Shown here: one piece after another, positions 14,062 to 21,404 of the stretch
How positions within the stretch are numbered: position 1 is the first letter of the stretch
How the letters are laid out: each line of letters opens with the position of its first letter
DNA from: Clostridia bacterium
Lineage (GTDB): Bacteria; Bacillota_A; Clostridia; Oscillospirales; Acutalibacteraceae
DNA length: 28,093 nt
Assembly: GCA_017547865.1 (NCBI GenBank)
Contig: JAFYOA010000040.1
Span: forward strand, 1 to 28,093
Direction: 5' to 3'
Made by a program: the position numbers and the translations under genes
The notes under the pieces: generated by a model
Told to the model about the DNA's origin: nothing
Database searches by the model: none
The model's input: only the letters and a program-made list of their open reading frames with translations

Positions 14062-14832
14062 ATGAGAACTTTTACCGCTGACAAACTGACCGTGAACGTA
14101 TTTGACACCCGCGCCGAAATGGGCGCCGCCGCTGCCGAAGCCTGCATTGCCGCCATGAACGACCTGCTGGCCAAAAAAGACAGCATCCGCATCATCTATG
14201 CCGCCGCCCCTTCGCAGAATGAATTTCTGGCTGCTTTGGTAAAGGCCGGCAACGAAGGCCGCGTGGATTTCTCCCGCGTGCATGCTTTCCACATGGATGA
14301 GTACATTGGCCTGGCCAAAGATGCTCCCCAGGGCTTCGGCAACTTCCTGCGCGATCGTCTCTTCGGCCTGCTGCCCTTTGCCAGCGTGACCTACCTGGAC
14401 GGCAACGTTGACCCCGAAGAAGAATGTGCCCGCTACACCGCCGCTCTGCAGGCTGCTCCCATCGATCTGATCTGCATGGGCATTGGCGAAAACGGCCACA
14501 TTGCCTTCAACGATCCGCCCGTGGCTGATTTTAACGACCCCAAATGGGTAAAAGTTGTGGAACTGGACCCCGTGTGCCGCCAGCAGCAGGTGAACGACGG
14601 CTGCTTTGCCACCCTGGACGAAGTACCCACCCACGCCCTGAGCCTGACCGTGCCCACTCTGGTGAAGCCCGAGATCGGTTTCTGCATCGTTCCCGCTCCC
14701 ACAAAGGCCAACGCCGTAAAAGCCACCGTGGAAGGCCCCGTTTCCACCGCCTGCCCGGCTTCCATTCTGCGCACCACCGGCAATATCTCCCTGTGGGTAG
14801 ATGCCGACAGCGCTGCCCTGCTGACGGTGTAA
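14062..14832 (+). CDS. Divergent NagB-like glucosamine-6-phosphate deaminase/isomerase
   Basis: A 256-residue member of the NagB/6-phosphogluconolactonase fold. FHMDEYIGL (Asp79) and GIGENGHIAFNDPP (His146) are diagnostic. Two residues differ from E. coli NagB: Asn144 stands where Asp141 is expected and Asp151 where Glu148 is expected. The usual GSTP phosphate loop reads AAAPSQNEF. The enzyme may therefore use another amino-sugar phosphate or another mechanism. The position after nagA supports release of ammonia and a ketose phosphate from the deacetylated product. CAGGAGG lies before ATG. Fold and role in amino-sugar breakdown are confident, the exact reaction is not. Confidence 0.85.
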   Translation: MRTFTADKLTVNVFDTRAEMGAAAAEACIAAMNDLLAKKDSIRIIYAAAPSQNEFLAALVKAGNEGRVDFSRVHAFHMDEYIGLAKDAPQGFGNFLRDRLFGLLPFASVTYLDGNVDPEEECARYTAALQAAPIDLICMGIGENGHIAFNDPPVADFNDPKWVKVVELDPVCRQQQVNDGCFATLDEVPTHALSLTVPTLVKPEIGFCIVPAPTKANAVKATVEGPVSTACPASILRTTGNISLWVDADSAALLTV

Positions 14833-14835
14833 GTT

Positions 14836-15699
14836 ATGTTTAAACTTGCTGTTATTTCCGATGAGATCTCCCAGGATCTGGATGTGGTGATCCGCTTTGC
14901 CCAGGATAACCTGCTGCAGGGCGTGGAACTGCGCTCCGTATGGGAGAAAGGCCCCTTCCAGTGGGAAGAGACCGATGTGCGCCGCATGAAAGAAAAGCTG
15001 GAAGCCGCCGGGCTGGTTGTCTGCGGCATCGGCGCGCCCTTCTTTAAATGCGACCGGGCCGACCGCGCTGCGGTGGCAGAGCACATTGAAAGCCTACGCC
15101 GGCTGTGCAAATTTGCCCGCATTCTCGGCACAAATATGATCCGCGGCTTCAGCTTCTGGAAGAACGAAAACGATACCCCAGAAGCCATTGCGGAAGAATT
15201 CAAGGCCATTACGCCTATTCTGGTGGAAGAAAACATGTACCTTGTGCTGGAGCCCGACCCGGCGGTGAACACCCCCAACGGTGCCACCGTAGCCGCACTG
15301 CTGCAGAAGATCGACCACCCCCGTGTGGGCGCTTTGTGGGATCCCGGCAACATTCCCTTCGATACCGCCGGGGAGATCCCCTACCCGAACGGCTACGAAG
15401 CCGTGTACCCCTGGCTGCGCCATGTGCACCTGAAGGACTCTCTGCGGGACGAAAATGGCCCCCGGGCAGTTCCCTTCGGCACCGGCCAGGTGGATATGGA
15501 AGGCCAGTTCCGCCGCCTGGTGGATGAAGACCACTACAACGGCTGGGTCTCGCTGGAGCCCCACTACCGCCTGGACCGCGAACTGGACGAAGCCACCCTT
15601 CGCCTGCCCGCAGGCAGTGCGTTCTCCGAAGGCGGCTATGCCGCCGGTATGGATACCATGCAGCGATTCCGCGAGAAAATGGCGGAATGGTTTGAATAA
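14836..15699 (+). CDS. Sugar phosphate isomerase/epimerase (TIM barrel)
   Basis: A 287-residue protein of the xylose-isomerase-like / AP-endonuclease-2 TIM-barrel family. Typical stretches are FAQDNLLQGVELRS at the start, LEPDPAVNTPNG, GALWDPGNIPF and HVHLKDS, and the acidic and His residues there would hold a divalent metal. It follows the NagB-like gene by 3 bp without a strong ribosome site, so translation is probably coupled. With the oxidoreductase next door it may shuttle keto/aldo or epimeric forms of a sugar not handled by ordinary NagA-NagB. Substrate unknown. Confidence 0.88.
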   Translation: MFKLAVISDEISQDLDVVIRFAQDNLLQGVELRSVWEKGPFQWEETDVRRMKEKLEAAGLVVCGIGAPFFKCDRADRAAVAEHIESLRRLCKFARILGTNMIRGFSFWKNENDTPEAIAEEFKAITPILVEENMYLVLEPDPAVNTPNGATVAALLQKIDHPRVGALWDPGNIPFDTAGEIPYPNGYEAVYPWLRHVHLKDSLRDENGPRAVPFGTGQVDMEGQFRRLVDEDHYNGWVSLEPHYRLDRELDEATLRLPAGSAFSEGGYAAGMDTMQRFREKMAEWFE

Positions 15700-15714
15700 A
15701 CAGGAGGAATTCCC

Positions 15715-16773
15715 ATGAAAAAAGTGTTGAACGTGGCCGTTCTGGGCCAGGGCCGCAGCGGCCTGAACATTCACTGCAATTACCTTCCCCACGATACCGA
15801 GCACTTCCGCATTGCCGCGGTGGTGGATGCCCTGCCGGAGCGCCGCGAAAAGGCCGCCCGTCTGTTCAGCTGCGATGTTTACGCCGATTACACCGAGCTT
15901 TTCGCCCGGGATGACATTGACCTGGTGGTGAACGCCCTGCCCAGCCAGTACCACCCGCCGGTGACCATTGACCTGCTGAACCACGGCTTTAACGTGCTGA
16001 CCGAAAAGCCCATGGCCCGCACCCCGGAACAGGTGGACGAAATGATCGCCGCCGCCGAAAAGAACGGCAAAATGCTGGCCGTATTCCAACAGTCCCGCTT
16101 CGCCTCTTACTACCAGAAAGTAAAGGAAGTCATCGACTCCGGCAAGCTGGGCCGCATTGTGCAGATCTCCATTCAGTTTGACGGCTATGCCCGCCGCTGG
16201 GACTGGCAGACCGTGCTTGACCTGGGCGCCGGCAGCCTGTACAACACCGGCCCGCACCCGGTGGACCAGGCACTGGATCTGCTGAACTACCGGGAAGCCA
16301 TGCCCAATGTCTTCTGCAAAATGGACCGCGCCAATACCTTTGGCGATGCTGAAGACTATGTAAAGCTGATCCTCACCGCTCCCGATCGCCCGCTGATCGA
16401 TGTGCAGATCTCCAGCTGCAACGCCTACCCCAACTACACCTACAACGTGCAGGGTACCCAGGGTGGCATGCAGGGTTCTCTCACCGCTATGAAGTGGCGT
16501 TACTTTAAGCCGGAAGAAGCCCCGGAGCAGCACCTCATCCTCACCCCCATTATGAAGGAAGACGGTTCCCCGGCTTACTGCAGCGAAAAACTGACCTGGT
16601 ACGAAGAAGAGTGGGAAGCCCCCAAGGACGATACTCCCTTCACCACCGCTGTGGGCCGCATTTACCACAACCTGTACGAGCACCTCACCGAAGGCACCCC
16701 GCTGATCGTCACTCCGCAGCAGGTTCGCCAGCAGATTCAGGTGATGAAGCTCTGCCACGACATGAACTTCTAA
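15715..16773 (+). CDS. Gfo/Idh/MocA family oxidoreductase
   Basis: A 352-residue NAD(P)-dependent sugar oxidoreductase. The Rossmann loop GQGRSG is at 11-16, the family signature EKP at 97-99, and a C-terminal alpha/beta domain includes DLGAGSLYNTGPHPVDQALDL, with His as a possible catalytic residue. It is the last gene of the tetR-nagA operon, 15 bp after the isomerase with AGGAGG before ATG, and ends before a strong terminator. Family members oxidise, reduce or deglycosylate sugars by transient C3 oxidation; which applies here is unknown. Confidence 0.92.
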   Translation: MKKVLNVAVLGQGRSGLNIHCNYLPHDTEHFRIAAVVDALPERREKAARLFSCDVYADYTELFARDDIDLVVNALPSQYHPPVTIDLLNHGFNVLTEKPMARTPEQVDEMIAAAEKNGKMLAVFQQSRFASYYQKVKEVIDSGKLGRIVQISIQFDGYARRWDWQTVLDLGAGSLYNTGPHPVDQALDLLNYREAMPNVFCKMDRANTFGDAEDYVKLILTAPDRPLIDVQISSCNAYPNYTYNVQGTQGGMQGSLTAMKWRYFKPEEAPEQHLILTPIMKEDGSPAYCSEKLTWYEEEWEAPKDDTPFTTAVGRIYHNLYEHLTEGTPLIVTPQQVRQQIQVMKLCHDMNF

Positions 16774-16827
16774 CCGTACAGTGTGCGGTTCCACGCCGCA
16801 CCGGAAAGATTCTGTTGTCTTTAAAAC

Positions 16828-16875
16828 AAAAGAGGGGATGCCCTGCAAGAGAGGGCATCCCCTTTTAATTTTTTA
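16828..16875 (+). terminator. Intrinsic terminator of the nag-type operon
   Basis: GGGGATGCCCT pairs with AGGGCATCCCC around GCAAGAG, followed by TTTTAATTTTTT. Confidence 0.93.
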
Positions 16876-17058
16876 AAATTTATAGCTTTTATTCGGAACC
16901 CCTCCAACGTGTGGGTCGCATGTATCCGATACGCGGATCATGCTTCGAATTTGTGTGCCATAAACTCGTCCAGCTATAATCCAAGTTTGCGCAAACTTGC
17001 ACAGAAGATCGCGCTTTCGCGAAAGTGGGCAGCACTTTTACGGCACCGTGCCCACACA
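16876..17058. repeat. Non-coding gap with hairpins and a dispersed repeat
   Basis: No gene is visible in 16876-17058. GCATG-T-ATCCG / CGGAT-CATGC (16918-16943) forms a bulged stem. At 16982-17029 lies a unit built of AAGTTTGCG/GCAAACTT and a second palindrome CTTTCGCGAAAG; a related unit occurs at 24826-24878. GTGGGCA and TGCCCAC (about 17026-17055) form a further stem. Confidence 0.65.
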
Positions 17059-17092
17059 AAAATAAAAAGCGGAGCCCGCAGACCCCGCTTTC
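17059..17092 (-). terminator. Intrinsic terminator of the GH28-like gene
   Basis: Minus-strand AAAGCGG...CCGCTTT stem followed by TTATTTTT, directly after the stop codon at 17099. Confidence 0.85.
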
Positions 17093-17098
17093 GTAAAA

Positions 17099-18262
17099 TT
17101 ACATTTTATTCACCCGCAGAGAAGTAAAGGTTTCTTTGTGCAGGGTATCTTCTTTGGTATGAATGGCATTCAGTTCGCCGTCGGTCACCACCATGGTGTT
17201 CTGCAGATTGCGCACCCACAGGGCATAGCCGGGGTTGGGCAGTTCTTTCCGGTTGGTCATGCAGAAGTGATCGATCTGCAGGCCATCGGCGTGGCTTTCC
17301 AGTACAATGGCAGAACGCAGACCGGAGTTTTCTTCGCCCGCACCGACCGTGGGATACACCGTCATGTTTTCGATGGTCACATTCTCAATGCGGCCCACGC
17401 CGTTGGGGCGTTCGTCTTCGGTAAACAGCGGTGTACGCATATAGCGGCCGCAGTCTGCGTTGATGGCGTTGCAGCGGTAGCCGCCGAAAATATTTTTGAA
17501 ACGAATATTGCGGATGGCCGAGGTATCTGTAAGAAAACGAATGATGCTGTGGCAATCTTCCGCAAAAATATTTTCAAAGGAAATATCTTCAATATCGCCG
17601 CAGATTTTATCCCGGTTTTCCACGCGCAGCACATAGTCATCAGCGTTCAGGGCGATCATATCGTCGTTGGTCTGCCCGCGGGAAAGAGCGCGAATGTTCT
17701 TCACCACGCCATGACGGCAACCGCCGCCGAAATGCAGGCCGTCCTGGTTCCAGCCAAATTCATCGCTGAGGAACCCGATGTTTTCAATGGTAAAATCTTC
17801 AATGCGGCACATGCGCAGGTTATAGGTCACGGAGTTGGCGATCACCATGTTGTGCAGGTGCAGGCCCTTCACGTTCGAAAAGTTCAGCGCCACACCGGAG
17901 TAACCGATCTCATCGTAAATATCCGGCTTTTCGTTGCCCGCGCCTTTATGGTTGCCATCCCACACGCCGCCGTTGATGGTAATATCCACGTTGCCGGCTT
18001 TGTGATCTGCATTGGTGAGAAGAAAATCGCTGCGGTACTTCTGCGTGCTGCCGCACAGGTAAATGCGGGCGGTATCTGCTGCCGCAATTTCCGTATTGGA
18101 GTGCACACGCAGGGTGGCGGTCACGCGGTACAGGCCGGTGGGAATCTCCACCCGCAGGGCACCGCTGTCCAGTGCGGCCTGCATGGCCACGGTATCGTCG
18201 GCAATGCCGTCGCCCTTGGCGCCAAACTGTTTAACGGAAACAAATTCCATGGAACCAACCAT
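17099..18262 (-). CDS. GH28/pectate-lyase-like right-handed beta-helix protein
   Basis: A 387-residue protein. It starts with VKQFGAKGDGIADDTVAMQAAL, the N-terminal signature of pectate-lyase-3 / GH28 beta-helix enzymes. Repeated strands follow (INGGVWDGN, LHLHNMVIANS, FTIENIG, VTIENMTV). NQDGLHFGGG and NDDMIALNADD resemble the NTDG and DD(C)IA catalytic motifs of polygalacturonases. There is no signal peptide, so it would act on imported oligosaccharides. AAAGGAG lies 6 nt before the ATG and within the end of the HAD gene, one base away, so they are coupled. Confidence 0.87.
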   Translation of the reverse strand: MVGSMEFVSVKQFGAKGDGIADDTVAMQAALDSGALRVEIPTGLYRVTATLRVHSNTEIAAADTARIYLCGSTQKYRSDFLLTNADHKAGNVDITINGGVWDGNHKGAGNEKPDIYDEIGYSGVALNFSNVKGLHLHNMVIANSVTYNLRMCRIEDFTIENIGFLSDEFGWNQDGLHFGGGCRHGVVKNIRALSRGQTNDDMIALNADDYVLRVENRDKICGDIEDISFENIFAEDCHSIIRFLTDTSAIRNIRFKNIFGGYRCNAINADCGRYMRTPLFTEDERPNGVGRIENVTIENMTVYPTVGAGEENSGLRSAIVLESHADGLQIDHFCMTNRKELPNPGYALWVRNLQNTMVVTDGELNAIHTKEDTLHKETFTSLRVNKM

Positions 18263-18263
18263 A

Positions 18264-19073
18264 TTATTCTCCTTTCAGCAGCTCCGTGATCTCCGCCAGA
18301 GATTCACAGATCAGGTCGGGCTGCGTGGTGCTGCACAGCAGGTCAGAAAGCTTGGTCTCGCCGGTCAGCACCAGGATGGAAGTCACGTCGCTGTCTTCGG
18401 CCACGGCGATATCGGTGTACAGGCGGTCACCCACCACGGCCATTTCTTCCGGTTTGCAGCCGGTATGGGCCAGCATGTACTCCAGCGTATGGCGGGAGGG
18501 CTTACCGAAGAACTCGCACTGCACGCCGGTGGAGGCCTTCACCAAAGCCGCCATGGAGCCGCAGTCCGGAATAAAGCCGCCGTTTTCCACGGGGCAGTTC
18601 CAGTCGGGGTTTACACCGTAAATGGTTTTGCCGGCGCGCACCATGTTACAGGCGGTCACCAGTTTTTCGTAGGTCAGGGTGGTGTCAAAGCCCAGCACCA
18701 CATAGTCGGCATCTTCGCCGCGCAGTTCAATGCCGCTCTGGCGGAAAGCTTCTTCCAGCAGCGGCGTGCCCACCACATAGGCGCTCTCGCCCGGGCGGTT
18801 GGCGTGCAGCCAGTCCAGAATGACGCCGTTGGAGATCAGCATCCGCTCTTTGGGCACATGAATGCCCATGCGGTCCAGCTTCTTCAGGTAAGCTTCCTCG
18901 TTTTTGGAGCTGTTATTGGTGAAGAAGCAGAAGGTCTTTCCGCAGGCTTCCACGGTGTTCAAAAATTCTTTTGTAAAGGGGAACAGACTCTCCCCCAGGT
19001 AAATGGTGCCGTCCATATCCAGCACAAAGCATTTGATATTCTGCAGCCGTTTGGCTTTTTCTTCTCTTGTCAT
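18264..19073 (-). CDS. HAD-IIA family hydrolase (NagD/AraL-like phosphatase)
   Basis: A 269-residue HAD of the IIA group. Seen: VLDMDGTIYLG (nucleophile Asp in DMDGT), FFTNNSSK (motif II), the C2 cap from about 80 to 190 with VNPDWNCPVENG, FGKPS (motif III Lys) and VGDRLYTDI (motif IV). Such proteins dephosphorylate sugar phosphates or nucleotides. It is transcribed from its own promoter just upstream and coupled to the GH28-like gene, suggesting a phosphorylated sugar handled with that enzyme. GGGTGGA precedes the ATG. Confidence 0.93.
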   Translation of the reverse strand: MTREEKAKRLQNIKCFVLDMDGTIYLGESLFPFTKEFLNTVEACGKTFCFFTNNSSKNEEAYLKKLDRMGIHVPKERMLISNGVILDWLHANRPGESAYVVGTPLLEEAFRQSGIELRGEDADYVVLGFDTTLTYEKLVTACNMVRAGKTIYGVNPDWNCPVENGGFIPDCGSMAALVKASTGVQCEFFGKPSRHTLEYMLAHTGCKPEEMAVVGDRLYTDIAVAEDSDVTSILVLTGETKLSDLLCSTTQPDLICESLAEITELLKGE

Positions 19074-19106
19074 TTAAAATTCCACCCTTTCCGGTTCGCT
19101 GCAATC

Positions 19107-19135
19107 ATCATATCACAAACCGGCTGTCTGTGCAA
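19107..19135 (-). promoter_or_regulatory. Promoter of the HAD-IIA / GH28-like operon
   Basis: Minus-strand TTGCAC (19135-19130), a 17-nt spacer and TATGAT (19112-19107), just after the stop codon of the sigma-like gene. It lets these genes run independently of the LexA-controlled pair. Confidence 0.8.
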
Positions 19136-19137
19136 GG

Positions 19138-19425
19138 TCAGTACAGCATGGTCAGGCAATAATGCAGAATATCGCTCATGCGCTTTTTGCCTGCCACCAG
19201 GTGCCGGTGCACCGCCTGGGGCGAAATGCCCAGCTGGTGTGCCGCTTCGGCAACGGTCATGCCGCGCAGGGCGCACAATTCTATGCACAGCTTCTGCCGG
19301 GCGGTCAGTTCGTTCTCATACACCTGCCAGGCGGCCCGGGCAAGCCGCGGGCGGTTTTCGTTGCCTTCGTCCTCTGCCGGGCTGGCAATCAGCCCTTCCA
19401 GCAGTTCAAAACTCACCTTTTTCAT
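19138..19425 (-). CDS. Small sigma-70 region-4-like HTH protein
   Basis: A 95-residue protein. Its second half is a clear sigma-region-4 helix-turn-helix: ELTARQKLCIELCALRGMT, then VAEAAHQLGISPQAVHRHLVAGKKRM. It lacks regions 2 and 3, so it is not a full sigma factor; it could bind a promoter as a small activator, as phage late-gene regulators do. AGGAGG precedes ATG, and ATGA overlaps the upstream gene's stop, so translation is coupled. Both genes share a promoter with a consensus LexA box and are therefore probably induced by DNA damage. Targets are unknown. Confidence 0.82.
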   Translation of the reverse strand: MKKVSFELLEGLIASPAEDEGNENRPRLARAAWQVYENELTARQKLCIELCALRGMTVAEAAHQLGISPQAVHRHLVAGKKRMSDILHYCLTMLY

Positions 19426-19640
19426 GCCACTGCCTCCTGTGCGCAGCGCAGCAGGTAGCGCCCCGTAGTGCGGCACTCCAAATACATATCGTAAAACACA
19501 TTCATCTTACGCCGCAATTCCAGCGCATCATCTCCCCGCAGGCGGTGAACCACCGCCGCCATTTCCGCGTGCCTCCTTTTCAAAATCTCCGCTTCTTCAA
19601 GGTATTGTGCTGCCAGTGCGGCAGCGTCCATTTTTGCCAT
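19422..19640 (-). CDS. Small helical partner protein, LexA-controlled
   Basis: A 72-residue, almost wholly helical protein (two helices, residues about 5-30 and 35-65) with no family I recognise; it carries LRRKMNVFYDMYLECRTTGRYLL. The pairing with a region-4 HTH protein recalls phage regulators in which such an N-terminal helical part and the HTH are one chain, so the two genes may be halves of a split protein (inference). The start at 19640 follows GAGGAG by 6 nt; an earlier in-frame ATG lies inside the LexA box. Stop and next start overlap as ATGA. Confidence 0.72.
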   Translation of the reverse strand: MAKMDAAALAAQYLEEAEILKRRHAEMAAVVHRLRGDDALELRRKMNVFYDMYLECRTTGRYLLRCAQEAVA

Positions 19641-19660
19641 GCCATTCTCCTCTCTGAGCG

Positions 19661-19674
19661 CGAACATACGTTCG
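19661..19674. promoter_or_regulatory. LexA (SOS) box
   Basis: CGAACATACGTTCG satisfies the Gram-positive LexA/DinR consensus CGAACRNRYGTTYG at every position. It lies between the leftward -10 element (19693-19688) and the start codon of the small gene pair, where LexA would block transcription. Confidence 0.85.
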
Positions 19675-19687
19675 CTCTCTATTTCTT

Positions 19688-19716
19688 AGGGTAGCACCGA
19701 TTTTGGAAAAAGGCAA
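19688..19716 (-). promoter_or_regulatory. Promoter of the SOS-controlled gene pair
   Basis: Minus-strand TTGCCT (19716-19711), a 17-nt spacer ending in TGC, and TACCCT (19693-19688). The -10 is weak but has the extended TGn motif. Confidence 0.55.
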
Positions 19717-19797
19717 GGGTTTTTCAAAAGTTTTTTATTTTTGTTCACTTTTTAAATAAAATCCGTTCCATCTTTTCAATAAAAGCACAAATTCATC

Positions 19798-19826
19798 TGT
19801 TCAATCGCCCGGGGATGCGGTATAAT
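19798..19826 (+). promoter_or_regulatory. Promoter of the acidic protein / mnmA operon
   Basis: A perfect TATAAT at 19821-19826 with a weak -35 (TGTTCA, 19798-19803). The AT-rich stretch 19700-19800 between the divergent genes holds nothing else recognisable. Confidence 0.6.
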
Positions 19827-19898
19827 ATTTATGTATATACGCATTGCAAAAACTATATTTCCATAAACGAAAACAACCCTGAAAGAGGAGGACCAACC

Positions 19899-20339
19899 AT
19901 GGAATTTTTGAAATATGCCGGCGCTGTATTCACCAACGCCGTAGATGCTTTGGCCGATGCCAACCGCCGCCTGGCCCTGACCAACCGCCTGAAAGCCATT
20001 GACCGCGCCGAAACCGTGAAGGCCAAGACCACCTACGAAGCCCTGGGCCGCTACGTGGCCGCAAACATCGCCGAGCTGGATATGGAACTGGTGCGGGCTA
20101 TGAAAGAAACCGCCGAAACCGCCGAGCAGCACGCCGCTTTGGCCCGCAGCCATGTGGAAAGCATGAAGCAGCCGGAGACCATGGGCGTGATCCCCAACGA
20201 TGAGGAATACACCGCCGAAGACATGGCCGAAGACTTTGCGGAAGAAGTGGAAGAAACCGTGGAAGACGTTGCAGCCGAAGTGACGGAAGAACCGGAAGAA
20301 GCCGCCGAAGACGCCAACGACGCCATTCCTTTTGTGTAA
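19899..20339 (+). CDS. Acidic, helical protein of unknown function
   Basis: A 146-residue protein I cannot assign. The first 110 residues are predicted helical with heptad-like Ala/Leu spacing (LADANRRLALTNRLKAIDRA), probably a coiled coil. The last 45 residues are dominated by Glu, Asp and Ala and end in AIPFV. There is no signal peptide and no long membrane segment, though the N-terminus MEFLKYAGAVF is mildly amphipathic. AGAGGAG lies before ATG. Its stop codon is one base from the mnmA start, so expression is tied to tRNA modification. A scaffold or envelope/cytoskeletal role is conceivable but unsupported. Confidence 0.75.
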   Translation: MEFLKYAGAVFTNAVDALADANRRLALTNRLKAIDRAETVKAKTTYEALGRYVAANIAELDMELVRAMKETAETAEQHAALARSHVESMKQPETMGVIPNDEEYTAEDMAEDFAEEVEETVEDVAAEVTEEPEEAAEDANDAIPFV

Positions 20340-20340
20340 A

Positions 20341-21390
20341 ATGAAAAAACGCGTACTTGTGGGCATGAGCGGCGGAGTGGATAGCTCTGTTGCCGCCATG
20401 CTGCTGAAAAAACAGGGGTACGATGTAACCGGCATGACCATGCGGCTGCGCAAGGCCCAGGGGGCCGATGGCAGCCATGGCGCCGAAGAGGACATCAACG
20501 ATGCCCGCCGCGTGTGCGAAACCCTGGGAATCGAGCACATTGTGCTGGATTTAACGGAGGAATTCGCCCGCCGGGTAATGGATAACTTTGCCGAAGAATA
20601 TAAAAGCGGCCGCACACCCAACCCCTGCATTGTGTGCAACAAATACCTTAAATTCGGTGCCGCCCTGGAAAAAGCCCTGGAACTTGGTTACGATTATGTA
20701 GCCACCGGCCATTATGTGCTGCGCCGGGAAGAAAACGGCAAGGCGCTGCTGTACCGTTCCCCCACCGGCAAAGACCAAAGCTATATGCTGTGGTCTCTCA
20801 CCCCGTTTCAGGTGGAGCACTCGCTGTTCCCCCTGGCCGACCTGGACAAGCCCGCCATTCGCCAACTGGCAGAAGAAGCCGGCCTGCCCGTGGCACAAAA
20901 GCCGGACAGCCAGGACATCTGCTTTGTGGAAGACGGGGATTACGTGGGCTTTTTGGCCCGGTACGCAGGCATTACCGATGCCCCCGGTGATTTTCTGGAC
21001 GCCGACGGCACGGTGATCGGCCGGCACAACGGCATTTTCCACTACACCATCGGCCAGCGGAAAGGCCTGGGTGCCTTTGGCGCGCCCCGGTATGTTACGG
21101 GTATCGATGCCGCCCGCAATGCGGTGACCCTCGGCCCGGAAGGCAGCCAGTACCGGCAGGAACTGGTGGCCGAAGACGTGAACTTTATTCCCTTTGATTC
21201 TCTGCACGAACCCATGCGGGTGCAGGCGGCGGTTCGCTACCGTGCCCGCCCGGCAGAAGCCACCCTCTTCCCCCTGGAAGACGGCTGCGTGCATGTTGTG
21301 TTTGATACACCCCAGCGTTCGGTCACCCCGGGGCAGTCCGTTGTGTTTTACAGCGGCGACCTGCTGGTGGGCGGCGGAATGATTCGATAA
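20341..21390 (+). CDS. mnmA: tRNA-specific 2-thiouridylase MnmA
   Basis: A 349-residue ATP-dependent enzyme that thiolates U34 of tRNA-Lys, -Glu and -Gln. It has the PP-loop GMSGGVDSS at 8-16, the first catalytic Cys in NPCIVCNKYLKFG, DSQDICFV with the second catalytic Cys, and the HYTIGQRKGLG stretch. It has no evident ribosome site and begins one base after the stop of the acidic-protein gene (TAAaATG), so translation probably depends on termination of the upstream gene. Length is normal. Confidence 0.95.
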   Translation: MKKRVLVGMSGGVDSSVAAMLLKKQGYDVTGMTMRLRKAQGADGSHGAEEDINDARRVCETLGIEHIVLDLTEEFARRVMDNFAEEYKSGRTPNPCIVCNKYLKFGAALEKALELGYDYVATGHYVLRREENGKALLYRSPTGKDQSYMLWSLTPFQVEHSLFPLADLDKPAIRQLAEEAGLPVAQKPDSQDICFVEDGDYVGFLARYAGITDAPGDFLDADGTVIGRHNGIFHYTIGQRKGLGAFGAPRYVTGIDAARNAVTLGPEGSQYRQELVAEDVNFIPFDSLHEPMRVQAAVRYRARPAEATLFPLEDGCVHVVFDTPQRSVTPGQSVVFYSGDLLVGGGMIR

Positions 21391-21404
21391 ACGGAGGAAC
21401 CATC

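Noticed and set aside
13651..16848. Two long minus-strand frames opposite the nag-type operon
   Set aside because: They are antisense to NagA, NagB-like, isomerase and oxidoreductase genes and have shadow-like composition.
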